Source: Sphingobacteriales bacterium TSM_CSM
GTDB lineage: Bacteria > Bacteroidota > Bacteroidia > Chitinophagales > UBA2359
DNA: 64,000 nucleotides
Direction of reading: 5' to 3'
Assembly: GCA_002212725.1 (NCBI GenBank)
Contig: MTCR01000108.1
Location: 1-64,000, forward strand
A model generated the notes under the pieces. It did not search any database. It worked only from the letters and a program-made list of their open reading frames with translations, and had not been told where the DNA came from. Shown here piece by piece: positions 9,415 to 18,276 of this stretch; positions within the stretch are counted from its first letter, which is position 1; each line of letters begins with the position of its first letter. Both the position numbers and the translations under genes were made by a program.

Positions 9415-10041
9415 TTAGCTGTAATAATTTTTCAATGCAGGATCATCTTCGTAGGCAGCGCCAATATGGCAGAGGTGGTCCAGCATTTCGGCAAAAAGGT
9501 CAAAGAGCAGTTGCAGTTGCTCAATGTCTTTTATAACACCGCGCACTTTAAACTCCAGTTCATCAACGTTTTTAGGGTAGGGGCTGATAATGGCATCGGA
9601 AGTAGCTTTGTGCACGGTTATTTTTACCTGCTCCAGTTGCTTGATAATAGTGCGTATTCTTTCGTTGGAGAAAAATTTCCACAGTTTGTAATCATCATTA
9701 CCTTTAATAACAAAATCGTAATCAAATTCCTCATCGGTGCCGGTTTCTATGTCTTCCATGCCAAAGAAGGTGGCAATATCAGAAAAAAAGTTTCGCCTGA
9801 AAATGGTAAACCTGAATCCGTCTTTGTTAATGTAGGGTGCACGCATTCGGGTGTAGCGTATATGGGCATTGTTGGTATGCACCACATAGGTGTCTAATAT
9901 TATTGTCCATTCTTTGTGGCAAACCACCACCTGGTCTTTACCAAACCAGCCGCCGTCAATAAATTCGCCGCCGATGCGCTCGCTCAGCAGGCGCCAGATT
10001 TCTTTTTTGCTGGGCCCGAATAATTGCCTTAACAGTTCCAT
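9415..10041 (-). CDS. conserved hypothetical protein, 208 residues
   Basis: Soluble protein without signal peptide or membrane segment, rich in charged and aromatic residues. The N-terminal half contains a mixed beta segment (DQVVVCHKEWTIILDTY, YTRMRAPYINKDGFRFTIFRR), the middle contains DYDFVIKGNDDYKLWKFFSNERI, and the C-terminal 60 residues are predicted helical (DIEQLQLLFDLFAEMLDHLC). The middle motif recalls DUF3137-type proteins, but this is not secure. It lies 54 bases upstream of the PNGase F-like gene on the same strand and could share its transcript. No function is proposed. Confidence 0.7.
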   Translation of the reverse strand: MELLRQLFGPSKKEIWRLLSERIGGEFIDGGWFGKDQVVVCHKEWTIILDTYVVHTNNAHIRYTRMRAPYINKDGFRFTIFRRNFFSDIATFFGMEDIETGTDEEFDYDFVIKGNDDYKLWKFFSNERIRTIIKQLEQVKITVHKATSDAIISPYPKNVDELEFKVRGVIKDIEQLQLLFDLFAEMLDHLCHIGAAYEDDPALKNYYS

Positions 10042-10154
10042 AAACCCGAAAATGTAAAAAGTGAATTAAAAATAGCAAAAGTGCAGCACAAAGAAAGCAA
10101 TTTTTTGTCCTTTTTTGTGCTAACAGGCATAATACTTTATGCTATGCCCCTTTT

Positions 10155-10772
10155 TTACCCTTGCTCCATAAAGGTATAATACAAAAGCCTTAACCCAAAC
10201 ACCAACATCAGCAACCCTATAAACCGGAACAACCTGATTAGCCACCGTTCATGTAACATGCCCGATAATTTACCGGCAAAAATGGCTTTCAGCATATCGG
10301 TTATGAAAATGCTGGTTAGTGTGCCCGACAGGTATAGCCCCATGCCCAACCCAAACCCGTATTTACCCGATGCCACGCCAATTATGCCCAGCCAAATGGC
10401 AAACACTACCGGATTTGCAAAATTAACCAGAAAACCCTTTGCAAATGCTGCATAATAATGGCTGTTGGTGTGCGAAACTACCGCCGGCGAACTTGTTCCG
10501 GGCTTAAAAAGATATTTAAAACCAAACATGAGCAATAAAACCGAACCCAATATACCCAAATAATACCGGTTGCGGTTTTGCGTTAAAAATTCCGATGCCC
10601 CGTAGGTACAAATCAACACGCATATAACATCGCTTACAAAAATGCCCAACGCTGCCCCAATGCCTGTTTTAACGCCCTGCCGAAGTGAAATGGAAAGCAG
10701 GGTAAAAAAAACAGGCCCTATGATGAATGCAAGCAGCAAACCGGCACCAAAACCTTCTAAAAACGGTATCAT
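10155..10772 (-). CDS. LysE/RhtB family translocator
   Basis: A 205-residue integral membrane protein with about six hydrophobic segments. The N-terminal signature GAGLLLAFIIGPVFFTLLSISLRQG-like block (residues 10-33) and the GIGAALGIFVSDVICV segment are typical of LysE/RhtB amino-acid and metabolite exporters. A second hallmark is FLVNFANPVVFAIWLG near residue 113, the NP-containing helix. Substrate cannot be inferred; families of this type export basic or neutral amino acids. The ATG at 10770-10772 is the natural start. Confidence 0.88.
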   Translation of the reverse strand: MIPFLEGFGAGLLLAFIIGPVFFTLLSISLRQGVKTGIGAALGIFVSDVICVLICTYGASEFLTQNRNRYYLGILGSVLLLMFGFKYLFKPGTSSPAVVSHTNSHYYAAFAKGFLVNFANPVVFAIWLGIIGVASGKYGFGLGMGLYLSGTLTSIFITDMLKAIFAGKLSGMLHERWLIRLFRFIGLLMLVFGLRLLYYTFMEQG

Positions 10773-10874
10773 AGGCTTGTTCAGATAAGTATTAAATTTG
10801 TAAAATAAACATTTACAAAATGCATAAGCATCTGCAATTGAGGCTTTTCAGCAACTGCATCTATTCGCCGCGTT

Positions 10875-11645
10875 TCAGGGCACCTGTTTTTTGGTTTCAT
10901 TCCAGATAACATCCATTTCGGCAAGGGTCATGCTGCTGAGTTGTTTTCCCATTTCATTTGCGGCTTCTTCCATGAGCATAAACCGAGACCTGAATTTTTT
11001 GTTGGTTTTTTCGAGCGCATTTTCTGGGTCAATATCTAAAAACCGGGCGTAGTTTACCAGCGCAAACAGCACATCGCCAAATTCTTTTGTCTGTTCGGTT
11101 TTGTTGCCGCTTTGCACGGCTTCTTCCAGTTCTTGTATTTCCTCTTTTACCTTATCCCAAACCTGATGCGGGGCTTCCCAGTCAAAACCTACCTTACGGG
11201 CTTTACCCTGAATTTGAACCGCCTTAATGAGCGCCGGAAGCGAAACCGGTACGCCTTCCAAAGCCGATTTTTTACCTTCTGCCAACTTTAACTGCTCCCA
11301 GTTGCGCTTTACCTCCTCCTCGCTTTCAACCTGCACATTGCCGTAAATGTGCGGATGCCGCCTTATGAGTTTTTCGCAAAGGGTGGTAATAATGCTTTCT
11401 ATGTCAAATGCCCTTTGCTCTTCGCCAATTTTTGCGTAAAAAACTATGTGCAACAACAAGTCGCCCAGTTCTTCTTTTATATCGCGAAGGTTGTTTTCGG
11501 TAATGGCATCGGCTAACTCATAGGTTTCTTCTATGGTCAGGGGCCGAAGCGATTCAAAAGTTTGTTTGCGGTCCCATGGGCATTTTTCCCGAAGGTCGTT
11601 CATGATGTACAGCAGCCGTTCAAAGGCTGCCAGTTTTTGTAGCAT
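10875..11645 (-). CDS. mazG: nucleoside triphosphate pyrophosphohydrolase MazG
   Basis: A 256-residue protein with two tandem MazG folds. The first has CPWDRKQTFESLRPLTIEETYELADAI at residues 19-45 (given here only as landmark: WD at 24-25, EE at 39-40) and EELGDLLLHIVFYAKI near 61, which carry the EExxE and ExxD metal-binding residues. The second has EIQELEEAV near 170 and KEFGDVLFALVNYAR near 188. MazG hydrolyses NTPs to NMP and PPi, cleaning damaged nucleotides and affecting ppGpp-linked stress responses. Length matches the E. coli enzyme. It is divergent from the small membrane-protein gene at 11760. Confidence 0.93.
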   Translation of the reverse strand: MLQKLAAFERLLYIMNDLREKCPWDRKQTFESLRPLTIEETYELADAITENNLRDIKEELGDLLLHIVFYAKIGEEQRAFDIESIITTLCEKLIRRHPHIYGNVQVESEEEVKRNWEQLKLAEGKKSALEGVPVSLPALIKAVQIQGKARKVGFDWEAPHQVWDKVKEEIQELEEAVQSGNKTEQTKEFGDVLFALVNYARFLDIDPENALEKTNKKFRSRFMLMEEAANEMGKQLSSMTLAEMDVIWNETKKQVP

Positions 11646-11717
11646 AAAGCGGGTGCAAATTTGATGAAAACAGGCAAAATTGCCGGTTTTGCAGGCAAAA
11701 GTACGGCAATTTAAACT

Positions 11718-11725
11718 TAACTTTG
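11718..11725 (+). promoter_or_regulatory. Bacteroidota -7 promoter element
   Basis: TAACTTTG matches TAnnTTTG, 35 bases before the ATG of the small membrane protein. A TTTG at 11688-11691 is present upstream, but at 26 bases the spacing is longer than the usual 19-21. Confidence 0.5.
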
Positions 11726-11759
11726 CACTTCAACGTTAATAGTGTAAATCTTTTGCACC

Positions 11760-11972
11760 ATGTTTTTAGCAACTTTGCTGCTCAGTATTGGTTTAATGAC
11801 CTTTGTAATGGCAGGTATAGGTCTTCGCATTTTGTTGGTTAAAGGCGGTCAGTTCAGGGGAACCTGCGCCAATAACAACCCTATGCTGGAAGAAAAAATA
11901 GGTAAATGCACCGTTTGCGGACGCACCGCCGGCGAAGCCTGCAAAGCCGATGAGGTAAAACAGGCAGTATAA
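11760..11972 (+). CDS. small single-span membrane protein with Cys motif
   Basis: A 70-residue protein. Residues 2-28 form one hydrophobic helix, then a short tail carries RGTCANNN, KCTVCGR and GEACK: four cysteines, two as CxxC. The arrangement suggests metal or redox binding near the membrane face. Similar short membrane proteins with a Cys-containing tail recur in Bacteroidota and some (NqrM-like) help mature flavin or iron complexes, but membership in that family is not established here. It has its own promoter and is followed by a convergent gene. Confidence 0.7.
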   Translation: MFLATLLLSIGLMTFVMAGIGLRILLVKGGQFRGTCANNNPMLEEKIGKCTVCGRTAGEACKADEVKQAV

Positions 11973-12086
11973 CGGTCGCCATAATTACATACTGCATGGC
12001 CACCGGCCTGAAAAAAACAGTATTTCTGTTCTGCCGCACTAAACCAAAACCTGCAATACAGGTAAACCCTTTATGCGTAACGTTTC

Positions 12087-12350
12087 CTATTGTTTCCAGC
12101 GCTCTAATTGCGGAATGTGCATAGTATATAAGTACCGCGTTGGCAGCCAGTAACCTTGCTTTTTCAACTGTTCCCTTACAAACTCCTGCATTTCTTTGGC
12201 TGAGGTAAAGTTGCCAATAAAATTGCCGTTTGCGTAGCAGTAGCTGCAATATTTGGCGCTTTTAGTACCATCGGCATTGGTGCCGCCGTGGTTGGGGTCT
12301 TTTTCCAAAGGCATTCCGCAACTTTGGCAAAATTTGTCAAATTTTCCCAT
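12087..12350 (-). CDS. putative zinc ribbon protein
   Basis: An 87-residue protein. The N-terminal FCQSCGMPL and the later KYCSYCYANG form a Cys4 zinc ribbon (CxxC...CxxC), followed by a helix, KEMQEFVREQLKK. This architecture matches the small putative zinc-ribbon family often annotated as zinc ribbon domain-containing protein in Bacteroidota. It lies 67 bases downstream of the giant vWA-like gene on the same strand and could be its distal operon partner, although such proteins are common outside this context. Confidence 0.8.
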   Translation of the reverse strand: MGKFDKFCQSCGMPLEKDPNHGGTNADGTKSAKYCSYCYANGNFIGNFTSAKEMQEFVREQLKKQGYWLPTRYLYTMHIPQLERWKQ

Positions 12351-12417
12351 GATTTATAGGGTGTTTGGTTTCACTGCAAATATAACATAACTGCTTGGCA
12401 AACCAAAGCAATTTCCA

Positions 12418-15400
12418 CTATTTTTCGGTTTTATACTGGCATCTGTCGCCATAATAACCTTCATCGCAATCGCATTTACCGGTTTGCCTGTTGCATTTGC
12501 CGTGTGCGCCGCAATCAATACCGGCGCAGGGGTTAGGAATTGTTTGCTCTGCACCGGTTTGCGGCGGGTTTTGGCATCGGTCGCCGGTATAACCATCTCT
12601 GCAAATACATTTACCGGTTTGCGGGTTGCAGGTGCCGTGTGCACCGCAGTTTATGCCGGCACAGCGGTTGGCGGGCGGGCAATCGCGCACACATTTACCG
12701 GTTTTGTCAATATAGTAGGTTTGGTTGTTTACGGTTACGCGGGCTACACCGTTGGTAAAATCATCGGCTTGGTCGTAGTATTGCCCCGGAATGGCCGGGT
12801 TGCCGGTTCGGTTTATATAAAACCACTTTCCTTCATTAAATACCCGCAACATGCCATCGGAAAAGCGGTCGGCTACCCGTTCAAATTTAAGGCTGCCGCG
12901 AAGGGTTTCCACTATGCGTCTTTCATTTTCGGCGGCAGTGTTTGAACTGTTGTTATTATTTCCCTGCTGTCCGGTTTCGTTTCCCGATGTGAGGCGGTTT
13001 CGCACTTTTACCTTAATGGGCGGGTTTTGCGGTTGTGTGGCCAATTTTATCTTAAACGGTTGCGGCGATACCAACACCCACTGCGGAGGATAGCGCAGTT
13101 CCAGTTCAATGATTTGCCCGGCGCGGAAAAATGCTTTCGGGTAAGCAAACCTGAAATTGCCGTTTTCATCGGTTACCGTTTCCATCGATTCGGTTTCCGA
13201 TTTTTCGGCAATTCCCAAATCAGATACCGCATTGCCGGCCAAATCGGTTACGGTACCATTAATATAAAGGTAATCTTCGGGGTTGGGAAGAGGTATGCTT
13301 TCGGCATTTTGGTAAATGCCGGTTTGGTAAAACCGCAGTTTGCCGGTATCGGCGGCGTGCAACACAATATACTGCCCGTTGGGAGAAAATTCGGCACTCA
13401 ACAATTTTTCATCGGGCTGAAACGAGTAACCCTGCTCAAGCGTTGCAGCACGCCAAAGTGCAGGAGTAAAACCCTGCATACCGATAATCGTTTCAGCGTC
13501 TGCTGAAAACCCGATACTTCCGGTGAGGCGCTCTTTGAGTATGACTTCTTTTACCTGTTCAAATTTGCCCGATGTTCTATACAACACCAGTTTGCCGCGT
13601 TTAGTTGCCGCGGTCAGCAGTTTACCATCGGGCGAAAAGGCAAGCGCGGTAAACAAGTCGTAAGCTTCAGTAGCGGCAATTTCCGAAATTCTTGTCTGTT
13701 GGTCGGTATTCCAGATTTCAATTTGCCCGGTTTGAGCACCGATAAACGCCAGCAAATTGCCCGCCGGCGAAATGGCAAACGTATTTTTTTTGCCGGGTGG
13801 TGTGGAAAAAGCAAGTTGCGGGTTGGGCTGTTGTGTGGCCAGGCTGTAAAACTGCAATTTACCCTCTTCAAAATTTACGGCTATTTGTTGCCCGTCGGGA
13901 GTGAACTGCAATTGGTTTACTGCACCCTTATCGTCAACCCTTATCAGTTCATTGCCGCCAACATACCAACCAATAAAGCCGCCTTGGCCGCCAACCGCTT
14001 TTATAGCGGCATTGCCCGAAAAGGCAAGTGCGGTAATAGTTCCCAGGCTGGCCCCAAAAGATTCTTTTAATGTGAGCGAGGGTAAATGCCAGACATGGCA
14101 AAGCCCTTCTTCATGTCCTGTAATAAGGTACTGCCCGCTTGCCGATATGGCATAGGCTGTTACCGGCGGCGTGGTACCGGGCAGGCGGCGCGGCGGAAAA
14201 TCAAATTCCAGCATTTGTTTTTTACCCAGCACCACGGCTAAATTTGGCGCAAATCTTTGCAGGTAATCGGGATTGGCAAGGTTTAAACTGTCGTAATAAA
14301 CCTGAGCAAGGTTGCCGTTTTGCAGCGCACCGGTTTCTTGTGTCAGCATACCGGCATTGCTGAGCAAGTAGTAGCAAAGGCCTAAATTATGCCATACATT
14401 ATACCGCAATTCGGTGGTATCGGCTTCGGTTTGCGCCCTTTTGAAAGCTTTTATTGCAATCTCATAATCATCGTTGTTGTACAGCTTTACCGCCTGTGCA
14501 TAATGCGTAACGGCTAAGTTGTACAGCGCAATGTAGTGGCTTTCATTTGTTGCCAGCGCTTGGGTGAAAAAGGTTTCGGCTTCCGTAAGGTTATTTGCAT
14601 AGAATTCATCAACGCCTTTGTTTACCAAAACTGCAGTTTGGTTTTCTGTTTCCGATTTCAGCAGGTCGCCATCGGTATAGCCTGCCCATGCAAGCCAGCC
14701 CGATAACCACAGCGCCGTACCGGGTATTGCGGCAACCAATATGCCGGTGGGCAGAGCCATTTTTTGTGTTTGCCTGGTTATGGCAAGGTAAACCAGATAA
14801 CCTGCCGCAATAACCAGCACCGCAGGGCCTAATGCCAACACTACCAAAATGGCGGGTATATACCAGGGCAGTTGTTTGCCCCACTGTGGCAAAGCACCGG
14901 CAAATGCTTTTTTCCACAACGCTTTATTGCGCAGTTGCCGGCTGTACTCTTGTGCTGTGTCGGGCACGGTTTCTTCGGGGGGTGGTTGCAGGCGGGCGTT
15001 AAACCATTGTTTAAGGGTTTGATGCAGTTGGCCGGCACCGGTTGCGGGGGTGTCTTCGTAAGGCAGGTTTTGCTGTGCTGCCTGTTCCTGTTGGCTGATG
15101 TTGCCCTTTGTTTTATGCGTTTTTTGTTGATTTTGCCGGTTTGCCAGCTCGCTTTCGGCATGTTGAAGCGCGTTGCCGGCTTCGGTGAGTTGCTGCTGTA
15201 CAAACTGCTCTTTTTTGCGGCGGGCAAAAGAGTCGTCTTTCAGGTCAATACTGTCTAACAACTCAATGGCGGCTTTGCGTGCCACCAGTTCTGCCTGCGG
15301 TGTATGCCTTAGCTCATCTAAAAGATATTGCCTGACCGGCGGGGGCATGTATGCCTGCTGAAGCCAGGGCAGCCGTGCCAGCAGCAGCAGGTTGTTGTGA

Positions 15401-17259
15401 GTGGCAGTTTGTCCCGATATTAACCCGTTTTCTTTGAGCGCTTTTGCAACGGCCAAGGTTATTTCCCAGGTTATAGGTTCAAAGCAAACCAAGGCACAGA
15501 GCAAGGTGTACAAACCTTCATCGGGGTAGCCGTTTTCATCGGGTACGGTAAGGTATTGTTTCAGCGCATTCCAGTCCACATTGGGGTTATCGGCACTGTA
15601 AATTGGCATGGATGCGCGGCGCTGCGTGCGCATAAAGCGGGTGTGCAACTTTTTAAAATCGGTGGCTTCGTCAGATGAAAGCAGTTCTGCCAGTTGTGCC
15701 TGCCCCTGCAAATTGGCGGGCAATACCACAAACACATTGCTGAGCAATCGTTCGCGGTACATCCAGTGTTCGGGTTCGGCGGGTGTTACCAGGGCGCGGC
15801 GGTTCCATGTTTCAAAGGCGGGCAATACCCAGTCTTTGAGTTGTGGCCGCAGGGGGTTGAGCAGGTAATCGCCATCATCTAACAACACCAGGCGGTGCTT
15901 TGGGTACAGGCGTGCCAACTCTTCCAGCGGTAAGCCATCGGGGTGGGCGTTGTTCCAGCAAATGCGCGGGTCTTGCCGGAAAAAAAATTTTTCGATGAGC
16001 ACATTTTCACGCGCCAGCGTATCAATCCAGTTTTCAAAAAAGCGCGCCCGGTGGTCGTTCTGGCAGGTATGGTCTATTAGGGCAAGGTATTCTGTTGCCT
16101 GACTTTGGCGGTCGTAGCAAAGGGTTACCATACCGCCGGCTTTAATGGTTTGCCGGATGGTTTTTACCATATTGAGTTTTACCGCCTCGCTGCTTTGGCG
16201 CTGCCGCATGGCATTGGCAACTTCATACACCTCTTGCACGGCTTCAATATTGGCTTCCTGCGACGGAAAAGGGATGTTGAACGGCGCCAGATTGCCACCC
16301 CTGGCATTTTTGGCTTGCTGCCGGCGCAAAAACTCCGAAAGTTGGTCGTCGGCAATTTGCCGGGCCATTTGGGTAAGACGGGTGTACCAGTTTGAAATGA
16401 GCAGAAACAGCACCAAAAAGAAGAGCAATCCGCCTGCCAGAGCAAGTATTTTTTGCCAGCTGAAGCGGCTTACAATTAACTCCGAATCGGCCTGCGGAAA
16501 CATTTGCGGCAGGGCAATTTTTTGTTCCGAAGCGGTAACGGTTATGGTAACGCGATAGGTACTGTCGCAATTTTGCTTGTCATCGGGGTAAAAAGCGGCG
16601 AGCGAGACAGATAACAACCCCGAACGCATAAAGGTATGCGAAACGGTATCGGCATTGGTTTGCACCCCTTGTCCATCGCTAAAATTCCAGCTAAAGGTAG
16701 TATTTTGGTTGGTTTTTGTTTGGTTGGTAAAGGTAACCTGTTGCCCTGCCTGTATAGTAGTTGGGTTTGCCCTGAAGTAGGTTGGGGGTTTTTGACTGCT
16801 TGGGCAGGGTTCTGCCGCAACAGGGCGGAATTTAACCGGAGGAGACAGTTCTGATGCTTGCCGGCTTTCTCTGATTTCGCCAATCAAAACATAAAGTCCC
16901 CATGCAAGCAGGAATGCAGCCAGGCCAATTCCCAAAAACAGAAACAAGTATTTGGGCGATAGTTTTGTGCGGTTAACCGGCACAGGCGGCAGGGGCAGTT
17001 CGGGCAGGGTTTCCGATGCTTTGATTTGCTGAATGTAATAATCGAACAGGCGGTTAAACTTTACCTGTTCGGGTTCGCTGTTGGCAATTATGGGGCAAAG
17101 CACTTCTTTCAGCGCTTCGGGGTTGGAGCGGTATTTGTTGCCGGTTGCCAGCAAAATTTGTTCTATGCGCAGCAAGGTATCCATACTAATGGCAAACCCT
17201 TCTGCTTCGAGTTGAAACAGCAGAGGTTGCAAAAACGGATATGTGTGTTGTGCCGGCAA
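12418..17259 (-). CDS. giant membrane protein: vWA-like, PKD, TPR, WD40, WG, EGF modules (MoxR-vWA system core)
   Basis: A 1613-residue protein. Order: N-terminal helical domain (1-80), membrane segment (104-127), PKD domain (157-242), membrane segment (270-291), degenerate vWA-like domain (386-515; YLALIDHTCQNDHRA instead of a DxSxS MIDAS, then HRLVLLDDGDYLLNP and RRALVTPAEPEHW), helical region with Q-rich coiled coil (580-760), two membrane segments (797-828, 836-860), TPR units (873-970), WD40 propeller (about 1030-1325), carboxypeptidase-regulatory fold (about 1328-1415), WG repeats (about 1460-1525) and two EGF-like units (1531-1563, 1576-1608). The start is TTG at 17257-17259, kept because the conserved-looking N-terminal domain begins at once; the next ATG is residue 26. 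It follows the MoxR gene by 34 bases. Membership in a conflict system is inferred. Confidence 0.8.
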   Translation of the reverse strand: MPAQHTYPFLQPLLFQLEAEGFAISMDTLLRIEQILLATGNKYRSNPEALKEVLCPIIANSEPEQVKFNRLFDYYIQQIKASETLPELPLPPVPVNRTKLSPKYLFLFLGIGLAAFLLAWGLYVLIGEIRESRQASELSPPVKFRPVAAEPCPSSQKPPTYFRANPTTIQAGQQVTFTNQTKTNQNTTFSWNFSDGQGVQTNADTVSHTFMRSGLLSVSLAAFYPDDKQNCDSTYRVTITVTASEQKIALPQMFPQADSELIVSRFSWQKILALAGGLLFFLVLFLLISNWYTRLTQMARQIADDQLSEFLRRQQAKNARGGNLAPFNIPFPSQEANIEAVQEVYEVANAMRQRQSSEAVKLNMVKTIRQTIKAGGMVTLCYDRQSQATEYLALIDHTCQNDHRARFFENWIDTLARENVLIEKFFFRQDPRICWNNAHPDGLPLEELARLYPKHRLVLLDDGDYLLNPLRPQLKDWVLPAFETWNRRALVTPAEPEHWMYRERLLSNVFVVLPANLQGQAQLAELLSSDEATDFKKLHTRFMRTQRRASMPIYSADNPNVDWNALKQYLTVPDENGYPDEGLYTLLCALVCFEPITWEITLAVAKALKENGLISGQTATHNNLLLLARLPWLQQAYMPPPVRQYLLDELRHTPQAELVARKAAIELLDSIDLKDDSFARRKKEQFVQQQLTEAGNALQHAESELANRQNQQKTHKTKGNISQQEQAAQQNLPYEDTPATGAGQLHQTLKQWFNARLQPPPEETVPDTAQEYSRQLRNKALWKKAFAGALPQWGKQLPWYIPAILVVLALGPAVLVIAAGYLVYLAITRQTQKMALPTGILVAAIPGTALWLSGWLAWAGYTDGDLLKSETENQTAVLVNKGVDEFYANNLTEAETFFTQALATNESHYIALYNLAVTHYAQAVKLYNNDDYEIAIKAFKRAQTEADTTELRYNVWHNLGLCYYLLSNAGMLTQETGALQNGNLAQVYYDSLNLANPDYLQRFAPNLAVVLGKKQMLEFDFPPRRLPGTTPPVTAYAISASGQYLITGHEEGLCHVWHLPSLTLKESFGASLGTITALAFSGNAAIKAVGGQGGFIGWYVGGNELIRVDDKGAVNQLQFTPDGQQIAVNFEEGKLQFYSLATQQPNPQLAFSTPPGKKNTFAISPAGNLLAFIGAQTGQIEIWNTDQQTRISEIAATEAYDLFTALAFSPDGKLLTAATKRGKLVLYRTSGKFEQVKEVILKERLTGSIGFSADAETIIGMQGFTPALWRAATLEQGYSFQPDEKLLSAEFSPNGQYIVLHAADTGKLRFYQTGIYQNAESIPLPNPEDYLYINGTVTDLAGNAVSDLGIAEKSETESMETVTDENGNFRFAYPKAFFRAGQIIELELRYPPQWVLVSPQPFKIKLATQPQNPPIKVKVRNRLTSGNETGQQGNNNNSSNTAAENERRIVETLRGSLKFERVADRFSDGMLRVFNEGKWFYINRTGNPAIPGQYYDQADDFTNGVARVTVNNQTYYIDKTGKCVRDCPPANRCAGINCGAHGTCNPQTGKCICRDGYTGDRCQNPPQTGAEQTIPNPCAGIDCGAHGKCNRQTGKCDCDEGYYGDRCQYKTEK
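12436..12669 (-). repeat. two tandem EGF-coding repeats in the giant gene
   Basis: Two 33-codon units, 12571-12669 and 12436-12534, 135 bases apart, each encode an EGF-like unit with six Cys (CAGI-CGAHG-CN-QTGKC-C-GY-GDRC). 24 of 33 residues or more are identical, which suggests a recent internal duplication. Confidence 0.8.
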
Positions 17260-17293
17260 AGTACAGGTTTTAAAACGGGGGTACTAAAAAATG

Positions 17294-18250
17294 TTAGCGT
17301 GCGGCGAGTAAGATTTGCAGGTCGTCGAAGGTTTTTGCCAGAATAGAGTAGCTGATGCGCATGATTTTTTGCTGGTCATCGGGCGATTTTTTGAGGAAAT
17401 CGCGGTTTTCCAACATTTTTACCCAGTTGAGCAATTCGGCCGTGGCCGGCTTTTTTTTGGTTAAAATGCGGCGCACTTCCATAAAAATGTTGATTAAATC
17501 CATGCTGGCATAGGGCGAGTTGGCGCCAAGGTGGTTTTGTAAAATGGAGAGCAGTTTGCCTTCATCGGGAAACGGAATGTGGTAAAACACGCAGCGCCGC
17601 AAAAAAGCATCGGGCAGGTTTTTTTCGGAGTTGCTGGTCATTATGACAATAATTTTGTGGGCATCGTCTTTTACCAGTTCCGTGTTATTATCTTCTTTTA
17701 TTTGAAAGGCAAACCGCTCAATTTCGTACAATATGTCGTTGGGAAAATCGCGGGGTGCCTTGTCAATTTCATCGAGCAGCACCACCGAGCCGCCGGTAAA
17801 GGCGGTAAAAGCGGGGTCTTTCAGGTATTTTCGGCTGATTTCGGCGGCGGGCATGGTAAGGGCAATGGCTTTTCCCAAGGCCTGCAACTCAATGTACTGG
17901 CTAACGGGCGGCAGCGCTTGCTGGGTTTGTTTGTTTAGTCCGGCATCGTAAAAATGCCTGATGGCATCGTACTGGTAAAACAAATCATTGGACGAGGAGG
18001 TGGTTTTGGTATGAAACACCAGCGGATTGGGTAAAAAATTGGCGTTATTGCGGTTTAAATCATAGGCTACTTTATATGCCAACTGGGTTTTACCCGTTCC
18101 GGGTTCGCCGGTAATGAGCAGGGGCATTCCCAGTTGAATGGCTACCTCAACGGCTGCCTGCAAAGCGGTATCCAACTGGTAGGCCTGCGGCTTTGGTTTG
18201 TTAAAGCCGGCCTCTTGTATTTGGTTAAGACGGAGGTTTATTTCTGACAT
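17294..18250 (-). CDS. MoxR-type AAA+ ATPase
   Basis: A 318-residue AAA+ ATPase. Walker A is GEPGTGKT (48-55), Walker B VVLLDEIDKAP (156-166), sensor 1 is within TSNSEKNLPDAF (205-216) and the arginines after it (R218, R219) fit the finger position. The DEIDKAPRDFPNDIL stretch is characteristic of MoxR/CbbQ-like ATPases, which remodel partner proteins carrying vWA domains. It sits 26 bases downstream of the TIR-like gene and 34 bases upstream of the vWA-like giant gene, an operon order seen in MoxR-vWA conflict systems. In such systems the ATPase is thought to license or assemble the effector complex. Confidence 0.93.
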   Translation of the reverse strand: MSEINLRLNQIQEAGFNKPKPQAYQLDTALQAAVEVAIQLGMPLLITGEPGTGKTQLAYKVAYDLNRNNANFLPNPLVFHTKTTSSSNDLFYQYDAIRHFYDAGLNKQTQQALPPVSQYIELQALGKAIALTMPAAEISRKYLKDPAFTAFTGGSVVLLDEIDKAPRDFPNDILYEIERFAFQIKEDNNTELVKDDAHKIIVIMTSNSEKNLPDAFLRRCVFYHIPFPDEGKLLSILQNHLGANSPYASMDLINIFMEVRRILTKKKPATAELLNWVKMLENRDFLKKSPDDQQKIMRISYSILAKTFDDLQILLAAR

Positions 18251-18276
18251 TTCGGTTTGTTTTTAGAATTAAATGT

